From NCBI RefSeq assembly GCF_048544455.1, contig NC_133536.1, positions 172,690,325-172,754,324 on the forward strand: a DNA stretch of 64,000 nucleotides. Reading direction: 5' to 3'. Positions within the stretch are counted from its first letter, which is position 1, and each line of letters opens with the position of its first letter. Below the pieces are notes generated by a model. The model saw only the letters and a program-made list of their open reading frames with translations. It searched no databases and was not told the DNA's origin. Both the position numbers and the translations under genes were made by a program. Shown here piece by piece: positions 20,847 to 33,357 of this stretch. Source of the stretch: Silene latifolia. Its lineage: Eukaryota; Streptophyta; Magnoliopsida; Caryophyllales; Caryophyllaceae.

Positions 20847-22814
20847 ATGGAAAAGCAAGTATCTGAAGCCATGTCAGGGAGCAGGCGACCATCGCCACCA
20901 CCATCGTCTACCCGAAGTCCAACATCGACAGTGGCCACGCAGGTTCCCAGACATACCTCAAGAATTATACCAACAACAAAAGTTTCTCTACCTCCTAAGA
21001 CCCCTGTTGTCACAGCTCACTCCAGATCAGACAAGGGAACAACAAGTTCAGGCGTCACTCCGCCACCCAGTCCCACACAAATCTTACTCACTGGCGTGGA
21101 AAATCTTCAGAAAGCTATAGAAAACATGAGAGAAGATCAAAGGAGAGCAGACGCTGAGGTAAGAAGGAGAGACAGAGAACTCTGGGCACAAATTGATCTC
21201 CCGAAGCGGCAGTCCAACACTCCAAATGAACAGACAGAGAAGGAAGATCTCCCTTGGTAGATTTGACACAAGGAGCAGCAGGCAGCAGGCAGATACCAGC
21301 TGAAATAATTACAAGATTGGATTTGGCTACGATACCGTCGGATGGAAGGATAACCCCACGAGGGTTAGGATACCTCACACCGATAGTCGGGCAAAATGCT
21401 AGTCGCATAGGGATACAAACAGTGGGCCTCCCGGTCGGTAGTCCCGCAACAATCGATCGACACCAGTAGCGGATCCGAGTCAAACCAAAGAAGTGAACCT
21501 AAGGGGACAATCGTTGCCACAACCCCCGACAAATTTAACTTATCGAAATCTTCAAGGGCCCGGATCGGGAGGAAATATGCGAGGCAAATGACAAAGCGGA
21601 CCCCATATTCAACCAATATAACTAATCAAATAGCATTTGAACTAAAGGAGATGCTTTGAGCGGGTTCCAGGGCTACCACCCCCACTCGAGAAAGCGCTCT
21701 GACAGCTATGCCGACTCACCATTCGTGGACACCATATCCATCACAACCATGCCAAAGGGATTCACAAACCCAAATATGCCTCTCTTCGACGGCACAATGA
21801 CCCCTTTGATCATATCACCAAGATAAGCGAAAAATGATGACGGTAACAGCCATAGGACAAGTGAAGGAAGCTGCATGTGCAAAGGATTCGGGTCCACCCT
21901 AACAGAGCGGCACTTCGATGGTTTGTAAGCACGCCCAACAGTCGATATCTACATTTGCTGAATTGGTAAACGCATTTACTCAACAGGTTTGCAAGCGCGC
22001 TTCTGACGAAGCATGCGGAGACCCGTAGAATCGTCCGGGGGCGGAGAGCATTGGAGAATACAATACCGTATTTAACAATGAGAAGGTAGCGATGACGAGA
22101 ATGTGATATCTCAACAAAGCAGAGAAGCCTTGAAGAGGCCTCCATCACGACTCGACCTATACAAGCAAACACTATGCATCATTGCCATAGTTTCAAAGCG
22201 AGAGAAAGCAAATGCGGTTGCCGATCGATCAAGGAAGATATCCTAGCCGAGCCAGCCACACGAGTGCACCGAGTATTTCTAGTACTTCAGCCGTGGAGAA
22301 ATCAGGAAGAAAACAAACCACCAACAAGAAGGACGAGAGATACAGGCCATATGGGAGGGGAGTCAACGAGAATCGAGGAAAACCAGCTACTCCCCACCCC
22401 GGCGAGTATGGATTCACTACGGTATCGAGGAATCTTGAAAGCGCTCGGAGAGATGGGAGATGGAGTCGTGGCCCAACCCACCGAGGAGAGCAAGCTTGGA
22501 GAAAGGATAGCATGAAGAAGTGTCAATTCCATCGTGATATCGGACACAACACCGAGGAATGCTACACATTAAGAAGAGAGATCAAGCGCCTGTACGAACA
22601 AGGAAAGCTGAGCCACCTATTACCACGTGGGGGCAAGCAGCAGGATAAGGTAGGTTCCGCCAAGCCGGCAGACCCACCCACATGCACCAAAATTATAAAC
22701 GTGATAACATGCGGCTCAGACTTAAGCGGGCTGACATACTCAGCAGCCAAGAGACATGCCACCGAGACCAAAGGAGACAAAGCCACCAACTCTTGTAGAA
22801 TTTCTCACAAATGA
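20847..22814 (+). pseudogene. gag of element 2 (heavily frameshifted)
   Basis: ATG at 20847 (MEKQVSEAM) aligns with the element 1 start. The leader is open to 21260, further than in element 1. From 21254 to 22210 many single-base deletions scatter the gag core over all frames (for instance GCACAATGACCCC where element 1 has GCACAACAGATCCC). The 3' part is open at 22212-22814, with a complete knuckle motif CQFHRDIGHNTEECYTLRREI near 22522 and the linker GGKQQDKVGSAKPADPPTCTK. Confidence 0.85.
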
Positions 22815-22888
22815 CCTGCCGATGAGTAAGCTTTGATGAAGGAGATACATACGATGAACGAGAACACCATGACGCACTTATTATCACC

Positions 22889-23305
22889 TTGTCAATGGCA
22901 AATTGCACAGTAAGAAAAGTCTTGGTAGATACAGGAAGCTCGGTCAACTTAATCATGTTGAAAACCATAGAGAACATGGGATTCAGCGTGAAGGATTTAC
23001 AGAAGAAGACTATTCCGCTAATAGGCTTCAGCGGAGAAACAACCAGCTCGCTAGGTGAGATAATCATCCCCACCTATGTGGGAGGAGTCAACAAGCAAGT
23101 CAGGTACCTGGTTATAGATGGCCCCTCTACGTACAACGTCATCCTAGGAAGACCGTGGCTGCACCAGATGAAAGCAGTCCCTTCAACATATCACCAGTGC
23201 ATAAAGTTTCCCACCCCATGGGGAGTAGAAACGATAAGAGGAGATCAGGAGGAAGCTAGAGGCTGCTACAAGAAAGCACTCCAGAGACCGCTGCCTCCCG
23301 CATAG
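22889..23305 (+). pseudogene. Aspartic protease of element 2
   Basis: Active-site loop [12 protein letters not shown] with D at 22928, intact, unlike DTRSS in element 1. C-terminal signature [20 protein letters not shown]. Frame open to a TAG at 23303 at the same place as the element 1 stop; RT begins in the same frame at 23399. The stop shared by both elements between protease and RT may therefore be ancestral. Confidence 0.87.
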
Positions 23306-23398
23306 CAATACGTATGACCTATCCAGGACGAATACATCGAACCCCCAGCAGAAGAGCCGGATCAGATTAACCTGGACAAGCTGCACCCAAAGAGAACC

Positions 23399-24880
23399 GT
23401 GCTCATTAGAGCAGGATGTACAGGAAGCCTACGACAGCAGCTAGTCAAGTTCTTGCAAGATAACATGGATTGCTTTGCATGGTCACACGATGATATGATA
23501 GGCATAGACCCATCCATCATAACACACAAGCTTAGCGTGGAACCAAAGTGTAAACCCATCCAGCAGAGAAGGAGAAAGTGTGCAGCAGAGAGAAATAAGG
23601 TAATCAACCAGGAAGTAGACAGCCTGCTGGCAGCAAAGAAGATAAGAGAAGTGAAATACCCAGAATGGTTATCTAATGTAGTGGTGGTGCCTAAAAAGAA
23701 TGGGAAGTGGAGAGTATGTGTGGACTTCACTGATCTCAACAAAGCATGTTCTAAAGATCCATTCCCGCTGCCTCATATTGATGCAATGGTAGATGCAACA
23801 GCTGGACACGAGATGCTAACATTTCTGGATGCATGGAGTGGATACAATCAGATCAAGATGGATCCTGCAGACCAAGAGAAGACAGCATTTATGTCCGAAA
23901 GAGGAATATATTGCTACAACGTCATGCCGTTCGGCCTAAAGAACGCAGGCTCCACATATCAAAGGTCGGTTAACAGAATGTTTAAAGAGCAGATATGAAG
24001 AACAATGGAGGTGTATATTGATGACATGGTGGTGAAATCAGAGAAGGCCAAAGATCATATGCGGCATCTGGCAGAAACATTCATCACCCTCAGGGAATAC
24101 AAGATGAAATTAAACCCATCTAAATGCACCTTCGGGTTATCTTCTGGCAAATTCTTGGGCTATATTGTAACTCAGAGAGGAATAGAAGCCAAAGATCGAG
24201 CGGATCAAAGTCATCTTACACTGAATCACCCGAGAAACCTAAGGATGTTCAAAGACTAGCTGGAAAGGTAGCAGCCCTAAACAGGTTCATTTCAAGATCT
24301 TCAGACAAATGCAGACTATTTTACGACGTACTAAGGAAAAGTCAGAAGTTTGAATGGACCCCCGAGCACGAGCAACCCTTCAGAGAGCTGAAGCACTATC
24401 TCAGCAGCCCGCCACTACTATCAAAGCCAAAGCCAGGAGAACCATTATTCCTATACCTAGCTGTCACAGAAGTAGCAGTGAGCGTTGTCCTGGTAAGAGA
24501 GCAAGAAAAGGAGCAGAAGCCAGTATACTATGTAAGCTAGTCTCTGCTGCCGGCAGAGACCAGGTACACATCTCTTGAAAAATTAGTACTAGCACTGGTA
24601 GTAGCATCTCGCAAACTGCGTCCCTATTTTGAGTTACACATCATACATGTTGTGACAAACTACCCGCTAAAAGCTATCATGAGGAAGCCTGAACTGTCAG
24701 GGAGAATGTCTAAATGGTCTATACACCTCAGTGGATATGACATCCAATACGACCCTAGAACAACAATCAAATCACAGGCACTGGCCGACTTCGTGTCAGA
24801 CTTCAGTCCAGTCATCCAGAATCTGGCAGATACAGAGATCCTCACTTTAGAAGGAAGCAAGCGCATGGCAGTCCGCGGAT
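23399..24880 (+). pseudogene. Reverse transcriptase and RNase H of element 2
   Basis: RT from WSHDDMIGIDPSIITHKL through WRVCVDFTDLNKACSKD and LDAWSGYNQIKMD (open here) to YIDDMVVKS (YIDD 24014-24025). TGA at 23996 (GGA in element 1) just before it, an insertion-type frameshift near 24200 (GIEAKDRADQ), then the connection and RNase H in another frame (24124-24540), a TAG at 24538 and continuation 24652-24840 (NYPLKAIM, SGYDIQYDPRTTIKSQALADF). Confidence 0.92.
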
Positions 24881-25390
24881 GCATATCGACGGAGCCTCCA
24901 ACCAAAGGGGGGCAGGTGTAGGATTAATTTTGCGGTCACCACAGGGAGATCTGATAGCGTAAGCTGTAAGATGTGAATTTAAGGCAACCAACAATGAAAC
25001 AAAATACGAGGCCTTGATACTGGGAATGAAGTTAGCTCTGGAAACAGGGGTCAGACACCTGCTCATATCCAGTGACTCCCTGTTAATTGTCAACCACGTG
25101 AATGATGAGTTTATAGCCAGAGATTCGAAGATGATAGCATACCTAAAAGTAGCAAAGGAATTAAAATAAAAATTTTAATCTTGCAAGCTTAAACAGGTCC
25201 CCAGAGATCAGAACGTGGAAGCAAACGCCCTAGCAACCCTGGGGGCAACATTCAAGCCAACAGAGCTATCCAGCATTCCAATAGCACATATGCTGGAACC
25301 CTCTATCCAGAAGGAAGACGGAATAGACAGGGGTGAACTGGAGGATCCACAAAGCGAAAAGGAAATCCAAGCAGTTACAGAGGAAGGTTA
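24880..25390 (+). pseudogene. Second (archaeal-type) RNase H of element 2
   Basis: Motifs as in element 1: HIDGASNQRGAGVGLI, ALILGMKLALETGVRHL, ISSDSLLIVNHVNDEF, RDQNVEANALATLGA. The Asp of the last motif is replaced by Asn (VEAD in element 1, VEAN here), and stops lie near 24958, 25166 and 25387. Confidence 0.85.
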
Positions 25391-25439
25391 GAGCTCTCGG
25401 TAAAAAAGACAGACGCCCGACCAGCAAGCCGATCCAACA

Positions 25440-26678
25440 GACGACTGGCGTACACCTTACCTAGACTGGCTGCGCCATAACAAGCTATCAGATGATACGA
25501 AAGAAGTAAGAGCTTTTAGAATAAAGGCCTCCAGATTCATACTTATTGATGATATATTATTCAGAAAATCGCTAGCAGGCCCCTACCTACGGTGCCTGGA
25601 CAAGGAAGAAGCACAGACTGTGTTGCATGCTCTCCACAGTGGCGAATGTGGGAAACATGCAGGGGGCAGGAGTCTGGCAAATAAAGCCCTTAGACAGGGA
25701 TATTATTGGCCTTCAATGAAAGCAGATGCAGCAGAGTATGCACGAAAATGTGACGCCTGCCAGCGCTCAGCGCCCATGATCCACCAGCCAGCAGAGCCTC
25801 TGCACCCTATCATCTCTCCCTGGCCATTCATGGCATGAGGCATGGACATAGTGGGCCCCCTACCACGGGCCACAGGAAACAGAACCTGGATGCTAGCAAT
25901 GACAGATTACTTCTCCAAGTGGATAGAGGCAGAAGCATTCACAGAGATAAAAGACAAACAAGTCATTTCATTCATAAAATGAAACATCGTTTGCAGATAT
26001 ATGGTATCCCATCAGAAATCATATGTGACAATGGCTCACAATTCATCTCCAACGATACCGAAGGATACTGTGCCAGGTGAAATATCACCTTAAAAAAGTC
26101 AGCACCTAGGACTCCAAAGTCCAATGGACAAGCTGAATCGAGCAATAAAATCATTATGGACAATCTAAGAAGGAGGTTACAGGAGTTAGGAGGAAAGTGG
26201 GCAGATGAATTGCCACTAGTGTTATGGTCAGACAGAACGACGCCAAAGATAGCAACAGGCCAAACACCCTTCAGCCTGGTGTTTGGCGCAGAAGCGGTCA
26301 TTCCATCGAAGTTCTAGTTCCCACTCACGGTATGAAAATATGACGAGGGAACTAAACAATGCGAGAGATGACCAGAAGCCTGGACACAATCGACGAGCCG
26401 CGAGCAAGCGCAAAAATCCGTCCGGCCGCCTACAAACAATCGGGGCCGGAGTTACGACAAGAATGTGAAAGTCGCTCCTGCGCAGTAGGAGACTGGTTCT
26501 CCGAGAGGTGTTTCAAAACACCAAAAATCGAAAAGCAGGCAAATTCGCCTACAAATGGGAAGGACCATACCAGGTAGAAGAAGTTGTTGGCCATGGCGCA
26601 TACAGACTGATGACTATGGACGGTCAAATCATACAACGCCCATGGAACATACTTCACCTGAAGAGATATTACTTTTAA
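25440..26678 (+). pseudogene. Integrase of element 2
   Basis: Complete HHCC zinc finger: HALHSGECGKHAGG...ARKCDACQRSAP. Core: GMDIVGPLPRATGNRTWMLAMTD, CDNGSQF and QAESSNK, with a TGA at 25837 (TGG in element 1), a TGA near 25979 (CGA) and a 2-base frameshift near 25995. C-terminal region with several shifts (26300-26500), then NWEGPYQ-type end and HLKRYYF before the TAA at 26676. Dead, but its zinc finger shows what element 1 lost. Confidence 0.88.
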
Positions 26679-27940
26679 CAATAAGTAGACTCCAGCTTTC
26701 AGAATAATGTACTATGAGAAGCCAAATTATTTTTAAAGATAAAATAAAATTCCGGTAGTAGGCATACTGCCAGTTTCACTCTTATTTCTGATATCTTTAA
26801 GTTATTTTTGAAACTTTAAACTACTATTGGATGGTGTGGTCTGGCAGCGTCCTGGGACCACAATTGCTCTGGTACCCTATGAGATGGCGACAGGTACTTC
26901 ACATCATTTTAATAGATTTTCTTATTTTTAGGTTTCTCTAAATACATCACTTTGAATTCTGGTATCTATGGTACTTTGAAAGGATGTCTAACAGGACTGT
27001 CAACTGCCAATGCGGGGTGACAAGGCACACGACACTCCAACATGCCCAACCTATTTTCTCAACAAGGAGCACCCTCACCAGGCGGACTGTGGGACATACG
27101 AAAGGGAGCCTGGTTGACAGCTGAATACGCTTATCCAGCTACCCCTGATACCACCCCCTGGACGTAGCTTGCACTAATCGCACTTAATCAGGGCCCCAAC
27201 ATGCATGCAAAAACGAACATGGAATGTAGGGATATCTGCGCTACCAGAATCCTGCCGATAATCTGGTCCTAGAATGACGATAAACATGGAATGTAGGGAT
27301 TTAGGCGTATGCCGCAATCTGGTCCTAGAATGACGATAAACTTGCCTCAATGACGCCCCTGTTGGCATTAATTGAGATGAGCACACCTTGCGTCATGAAC
27401 AAGGTTAAGTAGTCCAAAAACTGCGGCATATGCCTAAATCAGCCATTCGGCTGACACGGCAGCTAGCTTGGTCTGGGTCAGTCTTTTCAGGCTGACCAGG
27501 CTGGTCTAAATCAGCCTCCTAGGTTGACACGGCCACTCCTCCTTACATTGCGGCTTACGCCTAAATCAGCCATCAGGCTGACACGGCAGCTAGCTGAGTC
27601 ATAAAGTTATCCTTTTCAGGGTGACAGGACTCGCCTAAATCGATCAAACAGACTGACACGGCACAAACTTCCTAAAACAGGGAAGATAAACAAACAAACA
27701 CGCGATATGTAAGCTGAAACCTTGCCAAACTATGACAAGGGGCATTTCAAAATATGGCCAAAAATACGGCTCCAAGTTTAACCGCCACCCTGGCGGAGCA
27801 AACACAAGAACAAGTTTAAAACTTACAAAGTCTGCCACCTCCGGGCCAGACTGCCAAAAAAGTTTATCAAAACATAAAATTTAATTATCGGTCACATTAA
27901 TTACCTCCACCTCGGCACCTCCTCCGCCGACCTCTCATTT
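26679..27940. other. Non-coding spacer of element 2 between integrase and the antisense gene
   Basis: Matches 12213-13570 of element 1. Contains a tandem duplication of about 60 bp (CATGGAATGTAGGGAT and GGTCCTAGAATGACGATAAA, near 27219-27340) absent from element 1, and the CCTAAATCAGCC minisatellite at 27420-27670. Confidence 0.65.
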
Positions 27941-27944
27941 CGTG

Positions 27945-29879
27945 TCACGCTTCACTGAGCATCCTCACCGCCATAGCTCCCCGAGCTCCGTCGCAAAGAT
28001 CCCGAGACATTCCAAAGATCACCCCCAAAGAACTGCTCGGCCACGCAGGAGAATTCACCTCACCAACTTCCCAGCATCGCACGCTCGGATCGGGTTGGGT
28101 AGGGTAGAGCATCTCCACCGCTTCTCCTCTTCCTCTACGGCTGCTGGGTGGGAGCCTCCTCAAGGGCGAAGACGCATTCCACGATCTTTCCTCGCCAGGT
28201 GGCATAGGCAACAACGTTGGTGGCCGGGAGATCACCACCGATCTTCTCCTCGATCGCTTCGAGAGTCGGAAAAGTCCGCACACCGCCTGGATTCGAGCCA
28301 GCTGATCGACCCCCTCCTTCAACTTCTTCTTGGTGACAACAAGCTCAGTCTTCAGCTCCACCACACGCTCCTTCAGATCAACCCATTTGTTGTGCGGATC
28401 CGCAACGGTCTCCTTCACTCCTCCCGGTTCTTGGCGCTGGTAGCACGGCTGGTGGTCTGCACTATGTTGATCATCTTCCTGTTGTAGAGTGCAGACTGAA
28501 GAGTCTGGGGCAGGAATAATCAGAAGTCAGCAAGAAAGTTGAAAGATAGAATCTAAAAGAAGACAAATAGGTAGAAGACGAAGAATATTTACCATGAAAG
28601 CATTGTGCACATCGTTCTCAGCCATCTCCTCTGGGGAGAACTCCGAAAACGTCTCCTTAACAGGAGGAAAGAGCAGCTGGTCAATCTCCGGCCAGTATGG
28701 CACCTTGTCCACATTCCCAAAGCCCTCTGGGAAATGAGCAGTAATGCCTCCGCTGGATGAAGCGCGAGGACTAGCAGGAGGTGTAGGCGGATGGCGAGAC
28801 AGCGGACTGACTTCCAAGGGTTCTGGTGCAGCTGAACTGGAAGCTGCAGGAGGAGTCCGAAAAGAGGCAGCAGGAGCACTCCTCTTGGAGGCAGAAACCA
28901 CGTCAGGGCTGGCAGAGGGTCTCTTTCTTTTAGCACTTTGGAGGATGAGTTCCAGTGGGTCAACTTTTGAACCTGCAGGCATACCTAGTCTCAGATGATA
29001 GGATGATTAAAACGTCCGCAGAAACGGCATGCATACGAAAGTGGTTACATAAACCATACTAGAAGACATACTGTGGGCTGATTGAGGAGGATTTGAGGAA
29101 GAAGCAGGTGAAAAACCAGGAAGCAGGTCTGGGAACTTTCTCTCAGACTCAGAAATGCTGAACAGCTTGCTGCAGGCAAGGATCTTGGCGCCGATACAGG
29201 TGAGGTCACAGGGGCCTGCACGAAGGCGATGAAGTAAGCTAGTAAGCAGCGAGATAAAACAAATCAGGTAACAGGAAAGCTACTTACTCGAAGTCAGAAC
29301 CAATTTCTCGAAAATATAGTCGGCAGGAGGCTGGATGGAGTCCTTCCTCACGTAGAAGAAGTCCTCAAACCATTTCTCATCGCGGGATTTTGACACATGT
29401 TTGAAGGGAGCCTCTCCACGGCCCCGGAAGGAGAATTGACCCCTGCCCAGGGACCAAATGTTGTACATATGGGCCAGATCGCCCAGAGTGACAGATTTGC
29501 CAGTACTCTGACCAGCGGCCAGAGAATAGAGAAGAACTCTCCAAATGGCAGCAGAGATTTGTGCCATGGCGAAATTGTTGGTGAAGATAAAATCTTGAAT
29601 GAGTTTAGGGAAAGGGAAACGGAGGCCATATCTAAATGGATATAAGTAGAAGCAAACCCACCCTGGACGGAGGGCGTCATCTTTCTGTTCCGGTTCAGGG
29701 ATGGCGATATCCACCCCATCACCAAGACCAAGCAGGTTCTTGATCGTCGGAATGTCGGCCGGAGTTAGGACGGAGTCACAATCATGTGGGTGTTTGAAAA
29801 GTCCCCGAGAAGGGAAAGTAGGGTCAAGATTACGGTCGGAGGGTGTAGGGGTTGACGAAGACTGCCGAGTTTTACCCAT
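27945..29879 (-). pseudogene. Antisense four-exon gene of element 2
   Basis: Exons 29879-29288 (592 nt), 29215-29060 (156) and 28972-28593 (380) have exactly the lengths seen in element 1; exon 4 starts at 28495. Introns are 72, 87 and 97 nt, GT-AG, although the second donor is weak (A|GTATGG). Exon 1 is open, with no stop before its GTAAGT donor. Exon 3 keeps SAKRKRPSAS and PYWPEIDQLLFPP. Exon 4 has lost its frame by several indels after KKKLKEGVDQLARIQAVC. Here the codon that is TAA in element 1 is CAA, and the reading continues to about 27945. Product function unknown. Confidence 0.83.
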
Positions 29880-30059
29880 GATGGAGAGAGAAAATGAAGA
29901 TTAAAAGAAGAGAAGAAGATGGATTACCTGGTGATGGAGACGGGGAGGGGAAACAGTGAAGCCGGTGGAGAATAAAGGAGAAGGAAGATTGAGGGTTTAA
30001 GAGAGATGAGTTTTTTGAAATAATTTGAAGTGGTTAATGAGAGTGAAGAGGGACGTTGG

Positions 30060-30068
30060 AGTTATAAA
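30060..30068 (-). promoter_or_regulatory. Candidate TATA box for the element 2 antisense gene
   Basis: CTTTATAAC on the minus strand, about 187 bp upstream of the ATG at 29879; counterpart of 15532-15540. Confidence 0.45.
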
Positions 30069-30175
30069 GACTGGAAATGATGGGACGCATGGGAAGAAGA
30101 GAAAAGACGGCGTAGGGTTTAACATTTGGTTACGTGAAATTCCTTGCTCGATACTTGAAAGCGTACTTCACAAGA

Positions 30176-30189
30176 AATTTGGGGCAAAC
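30176..30189 (+). promoter_or_regulatory. Polypurine tract region, element 2
   Basis: AATTTGGGGCAAAC, identical to element 1, directly before the 3' LTR. Confidence 0.7.
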
Positions 30190-30896
30190 TGTTTGGGCTA
30201 AAAATAGCATAATAGAAAAGGCCAATTTGATAAGATAAAGATTACAAAAGAAGTAATAAGGAGGAAGGGAGCCCGCGGTCAGGAAAAGGGGGAAATGGGC
30301 TTAAGGAGGATTAAGAGCCCGTCATAGAAGGTGCCCGTGTTAAGGAAAGGAGTGTCAGGGAGAAGTTAGGGAGAAGTTAGGGAGATCGGGGAGAATTGGC
30401 AAGGGAGTCCGGGTATGGAAAGAAGTCCTTATGGAAATAATATTCCCTTTCTATATTCGAAGTAGGACATATCTAGGGTTCCTACCCTATAAGTAGCCAA
30501 GGAAGCAAATCGAGAAGACATTGAACAACACATCCACGACAATCCATTCAACACATCCGTATTCATTCATACAACAGCATTCAAGATCACATCTCAGCAA
30601 ATAATATACGCTCATTCTGGATCTTGCAGGCCTGATACCTAGGGCCAGCAGGATTAGCTACGTACTACAATTGTAATCATCCTCCAATTCATATAGTGCA
30701 ATACTTGGCAGGGTACCGTCCCTCCCGCGGTTGTTCCCACATTGGGTTTTCCGCGTCACCAAAATCTTTCGTGTCAATTTACATTACGTACCTTATTTTT
30801 CGTTTACTTATTGACATACGAATCATCATACAATCGGCCAAAGAATATAGACTACATTGACCCTAATTAATCGATTTGGGTAAAAATACCTAAACA
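30190..30896 (+). repeat. 3' LTR of element 2
   Basis: 707 bp; the TATA box has one change (TATAAGTAG, 30488-30496). Followed by TSD CGTAT. Confidence 0.95.
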
Positions 30897-30901
30897 CGTA
30901 T

Positions 30902-30979
30902 TCTTAAAAAATGAGATTTAAACATGTGATCATCATGATCGACAATTGTGATCGCATTATTGTCGGGGACACTCCAACA
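30902..30979 (-). repeat. 3' LTR of the copia element, second part
   Basis: 78 bp ending GACACTCCAACA, matching 38349-38426. It completes the 1307-bp LTR. Confidence 0.92.
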
Positions 30980-30990
30980 ATCTCCCACTT
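30980..30990 (-). promoter_or_regulatory. Polypurine tract of the copia element
   Basis: AAGTGGGAGAT on the minus strand, directly before the TGTTGGAGTG start of the 3' LTR. This is the usual form of a copia PPT. Confidence 0.85.
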
Positions 30991-32400
30991 GTCCTCGACA
31001 AGTGTGAGTCACCAATTCTCTTGTCCTATTACTATCTCCCACTCAATGCAAGGTGTCTTTCAGGTCGTACTTGCAAGTGATAATATTGAGAGTGGTTTCC
31101 TCGATCTGGAGAATAACTGATTGACCGGATTATCTACCATAGATACCTTCTGAGCGTGGCCACGCATTTCCAGTTCATTACTCCTCGAGTGGTCCTGAGA
31201 TATTGTTTTAACCCTGACAAGGGGGTGGACAATTCCTATCGCATTATTCCCTTCGACTAGCCACAACCATCATAACCCAAAATATGCCCATTTGACCCCA
31301 TTTACGAAGGTCGTAGTAACATAAATCAAAGCTAATCTGAAACTGTGCCATCTTAGGCGAACAGTCTTTAGTCAAAAGAATCGACTCATTAGAATACTAT
31401 AGTAGCTCTCGCCATGACCAGGCTATATAAATTTGCCAGAACTCTATAAGCGGTCACTGCCCGACAAAGTGTTCCTAACAGTCTGCCTATGTGATTGACT
31501 AGTCATATCACATGACTGTATGGCACTGAACTTGCCGTCAATCGCATCACACTCTAGTCACTTCGAGACGTCACCTCATACAAGTGACTATGGGCGAATA
31601 CCATGTTAATCCGTGTTCACTTTAACGGGGTTCAATATTGTCATACAACCCGTTTGGATGTAACAAAGTATAATAAAAGAGTTTTAAAGTAAAACTCGAA
31701 CGACAAATGCGATTATCACATATGAATAGTCAATGCCTGATTATTATTTCATATTCTATAATATAATTTTATCTTGTATGTAGTTGTTCATCTCAATCCA
31801 ATTGAAATGACATGACTCATCATGTTAAGCCTATGAATAGGCATTGTAAGTAGGTTTTAGCAACTCACTGCTCAACCTTGCTACATACTTGTTTTCCTTT
31901 CGTAATGTATACATTTGCATTACAAAACTTTATGAGTACGTGTCTAGATCCAATCTAGACATAGGCTTTCTTGCGTTAAAATAGCTCCCACTGTTTTCAC
32001 AGTGTGCGGGACGCATCCCTCATGCACATCCCATGATTGCAAGTATACTCAATTTCCGTTGTAAATATTTCTCATTGTTCTTTATTGCCTAGAACGATTC
32101 TAGAAAATCTATTTCTTAAATAACATAGCCACAATGGTATCTTAACCATCCTAATGTGTTTTGATTATGGTTTTGTCGGAAACCACGCGCAATCTCAATT
32201 GTCAATTGTCATTTGTGTAACACCCTTACACAAAATTGCATAAAAAACACTTTGTTTTACATCCTTAATGCTTCTGCAAGCACTTAAGGGTAATCTTTAT
32301 GGCTTACTAGGTAACTATTACTTAAATTCGATTTGAAACAATTCATCATACTCAAGGTATATGAAGTGTTATACATCATTTCCTATTTAATTGATTCGGC
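30991..32400 (-). other. 3' part of the copia element, non-coding or beyond recognition
   Basis: In element orientation this follows RT. I recognise no domain, only a long conserved-looking non-coding tract near 30990-31700. Confidence 0.5.
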
Positions 32401-33357
32401 AGCGGAAGCAAATGGAATCAATCAAATATGTTCAACTCGATTGAACTAGTCATGAATCTTATCAACATAAGACTCCTTATTTGACATTAATATCATGTAG
32501 ATTTATCTCCATAAATCCGGATATTAAAGATTTACTATATTTCTCCAAAGTCTTAAATTATTCGCAATGATCAATATGTCATCCATATATAAGACTACTA
32601 AAATTTTCGTAACTCCCACTAAACTTCATGTATAAACACAACTTCTCGACTTATCGGGAAAATTTTTATACCATCATCAAATCATTTATTCCAACTCATT
32701 GATGTCCTACTCAAGACCATCTCTTAAGTTGCACATTATCTTAGGATTGGAAAAAACTCATAACATGTATCGAATACATTTCTTCTTTGAAGAAGTGGGT
32801 TTTTGGATTTACTTGCTATATATCTCATCATAATGAAATACAATCCTTAGACTTAAGCTTCTCAATTAGTGCAAAATCCTTTGCTACCAATCAAGCTTTG
32901 AAATCTCTCTTTGATATCCAACAATTCCACTTGGAATTTATTTCGGATTTTCAAGGCTCTAAGCCTTCTATTGAGTTGTGACTTAAACACTCTCATGTAA
33001 GTCATATGTTTATTACTTTCCAGAAGTAATTAACTTGAATCAAACAATTTCTTTGTAAGTTGTAAGCTCTTTACTTTCTTAAAAGTAACATGAATTCATC
33101 ATCTTCAACAAGTGATGACTTTAACCTCCTAGGTTTTGAAGAAACAACGTCTTACACAAAACGTCTCATGTAGCCAAGAAAGACCAGTTTTTTGCGACAT
33201 ACAATTCTTTTGTGGCTCTTGAATATTTTCTCCCACTCTGTCTTCTAGAAATAAACTTGTTTTCTAGTAAGACAGTTTCACGAGCCACAATCTCGTTGTA
33301 CTCGTGATTATAGTAAGGAAAAATGAGCATTTGTTTCTTTTGAAAACTTACAAACAT
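32400..33357 (-). pseudogene. copia pol remnants: integrase C-terminus and reverse transcriptase
   Basis: Minus-strand 33357-33166 encodes IVARETVLLENKFISRRQSG, the form of the copia integrase C-terminus (V-R-D-V-F-E-F-S-R pattern). Downstream in element orientation, LYMDDILIIA lies at 32592-32563, with the catalytic YMDD at 32589-32578. It is preceded by a KFSGSY-like stretch, as in copia RT. Integrase before RT is the Ty1/copia order. Many stops and shifts; none of it can make a protein. Confidence 0.75.

Larger units (their letters stand above)
20084..30896 (+). mobile_element. Tat/Retand-like Ty3/gypsy retrotransposon, element 2
   Basis: Same family as element 1. LTRs 20084-20789 and 30190-30896, PBS 20793-20810, TSD CGTAT at 20079-20083 and 30897-30901. 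Inserted in the copia 3' LTR. By eye about nine substitutions between LTRs, plus one indel block made of AGGGAGAAGTT-type units, so younger than element 1 and than its copia host. Gene order is identical to element 1, including the antisense gene. Gag is much more damaged than in element 1, while protease and integrase zinc finger are better kept. Confidence 0.95.
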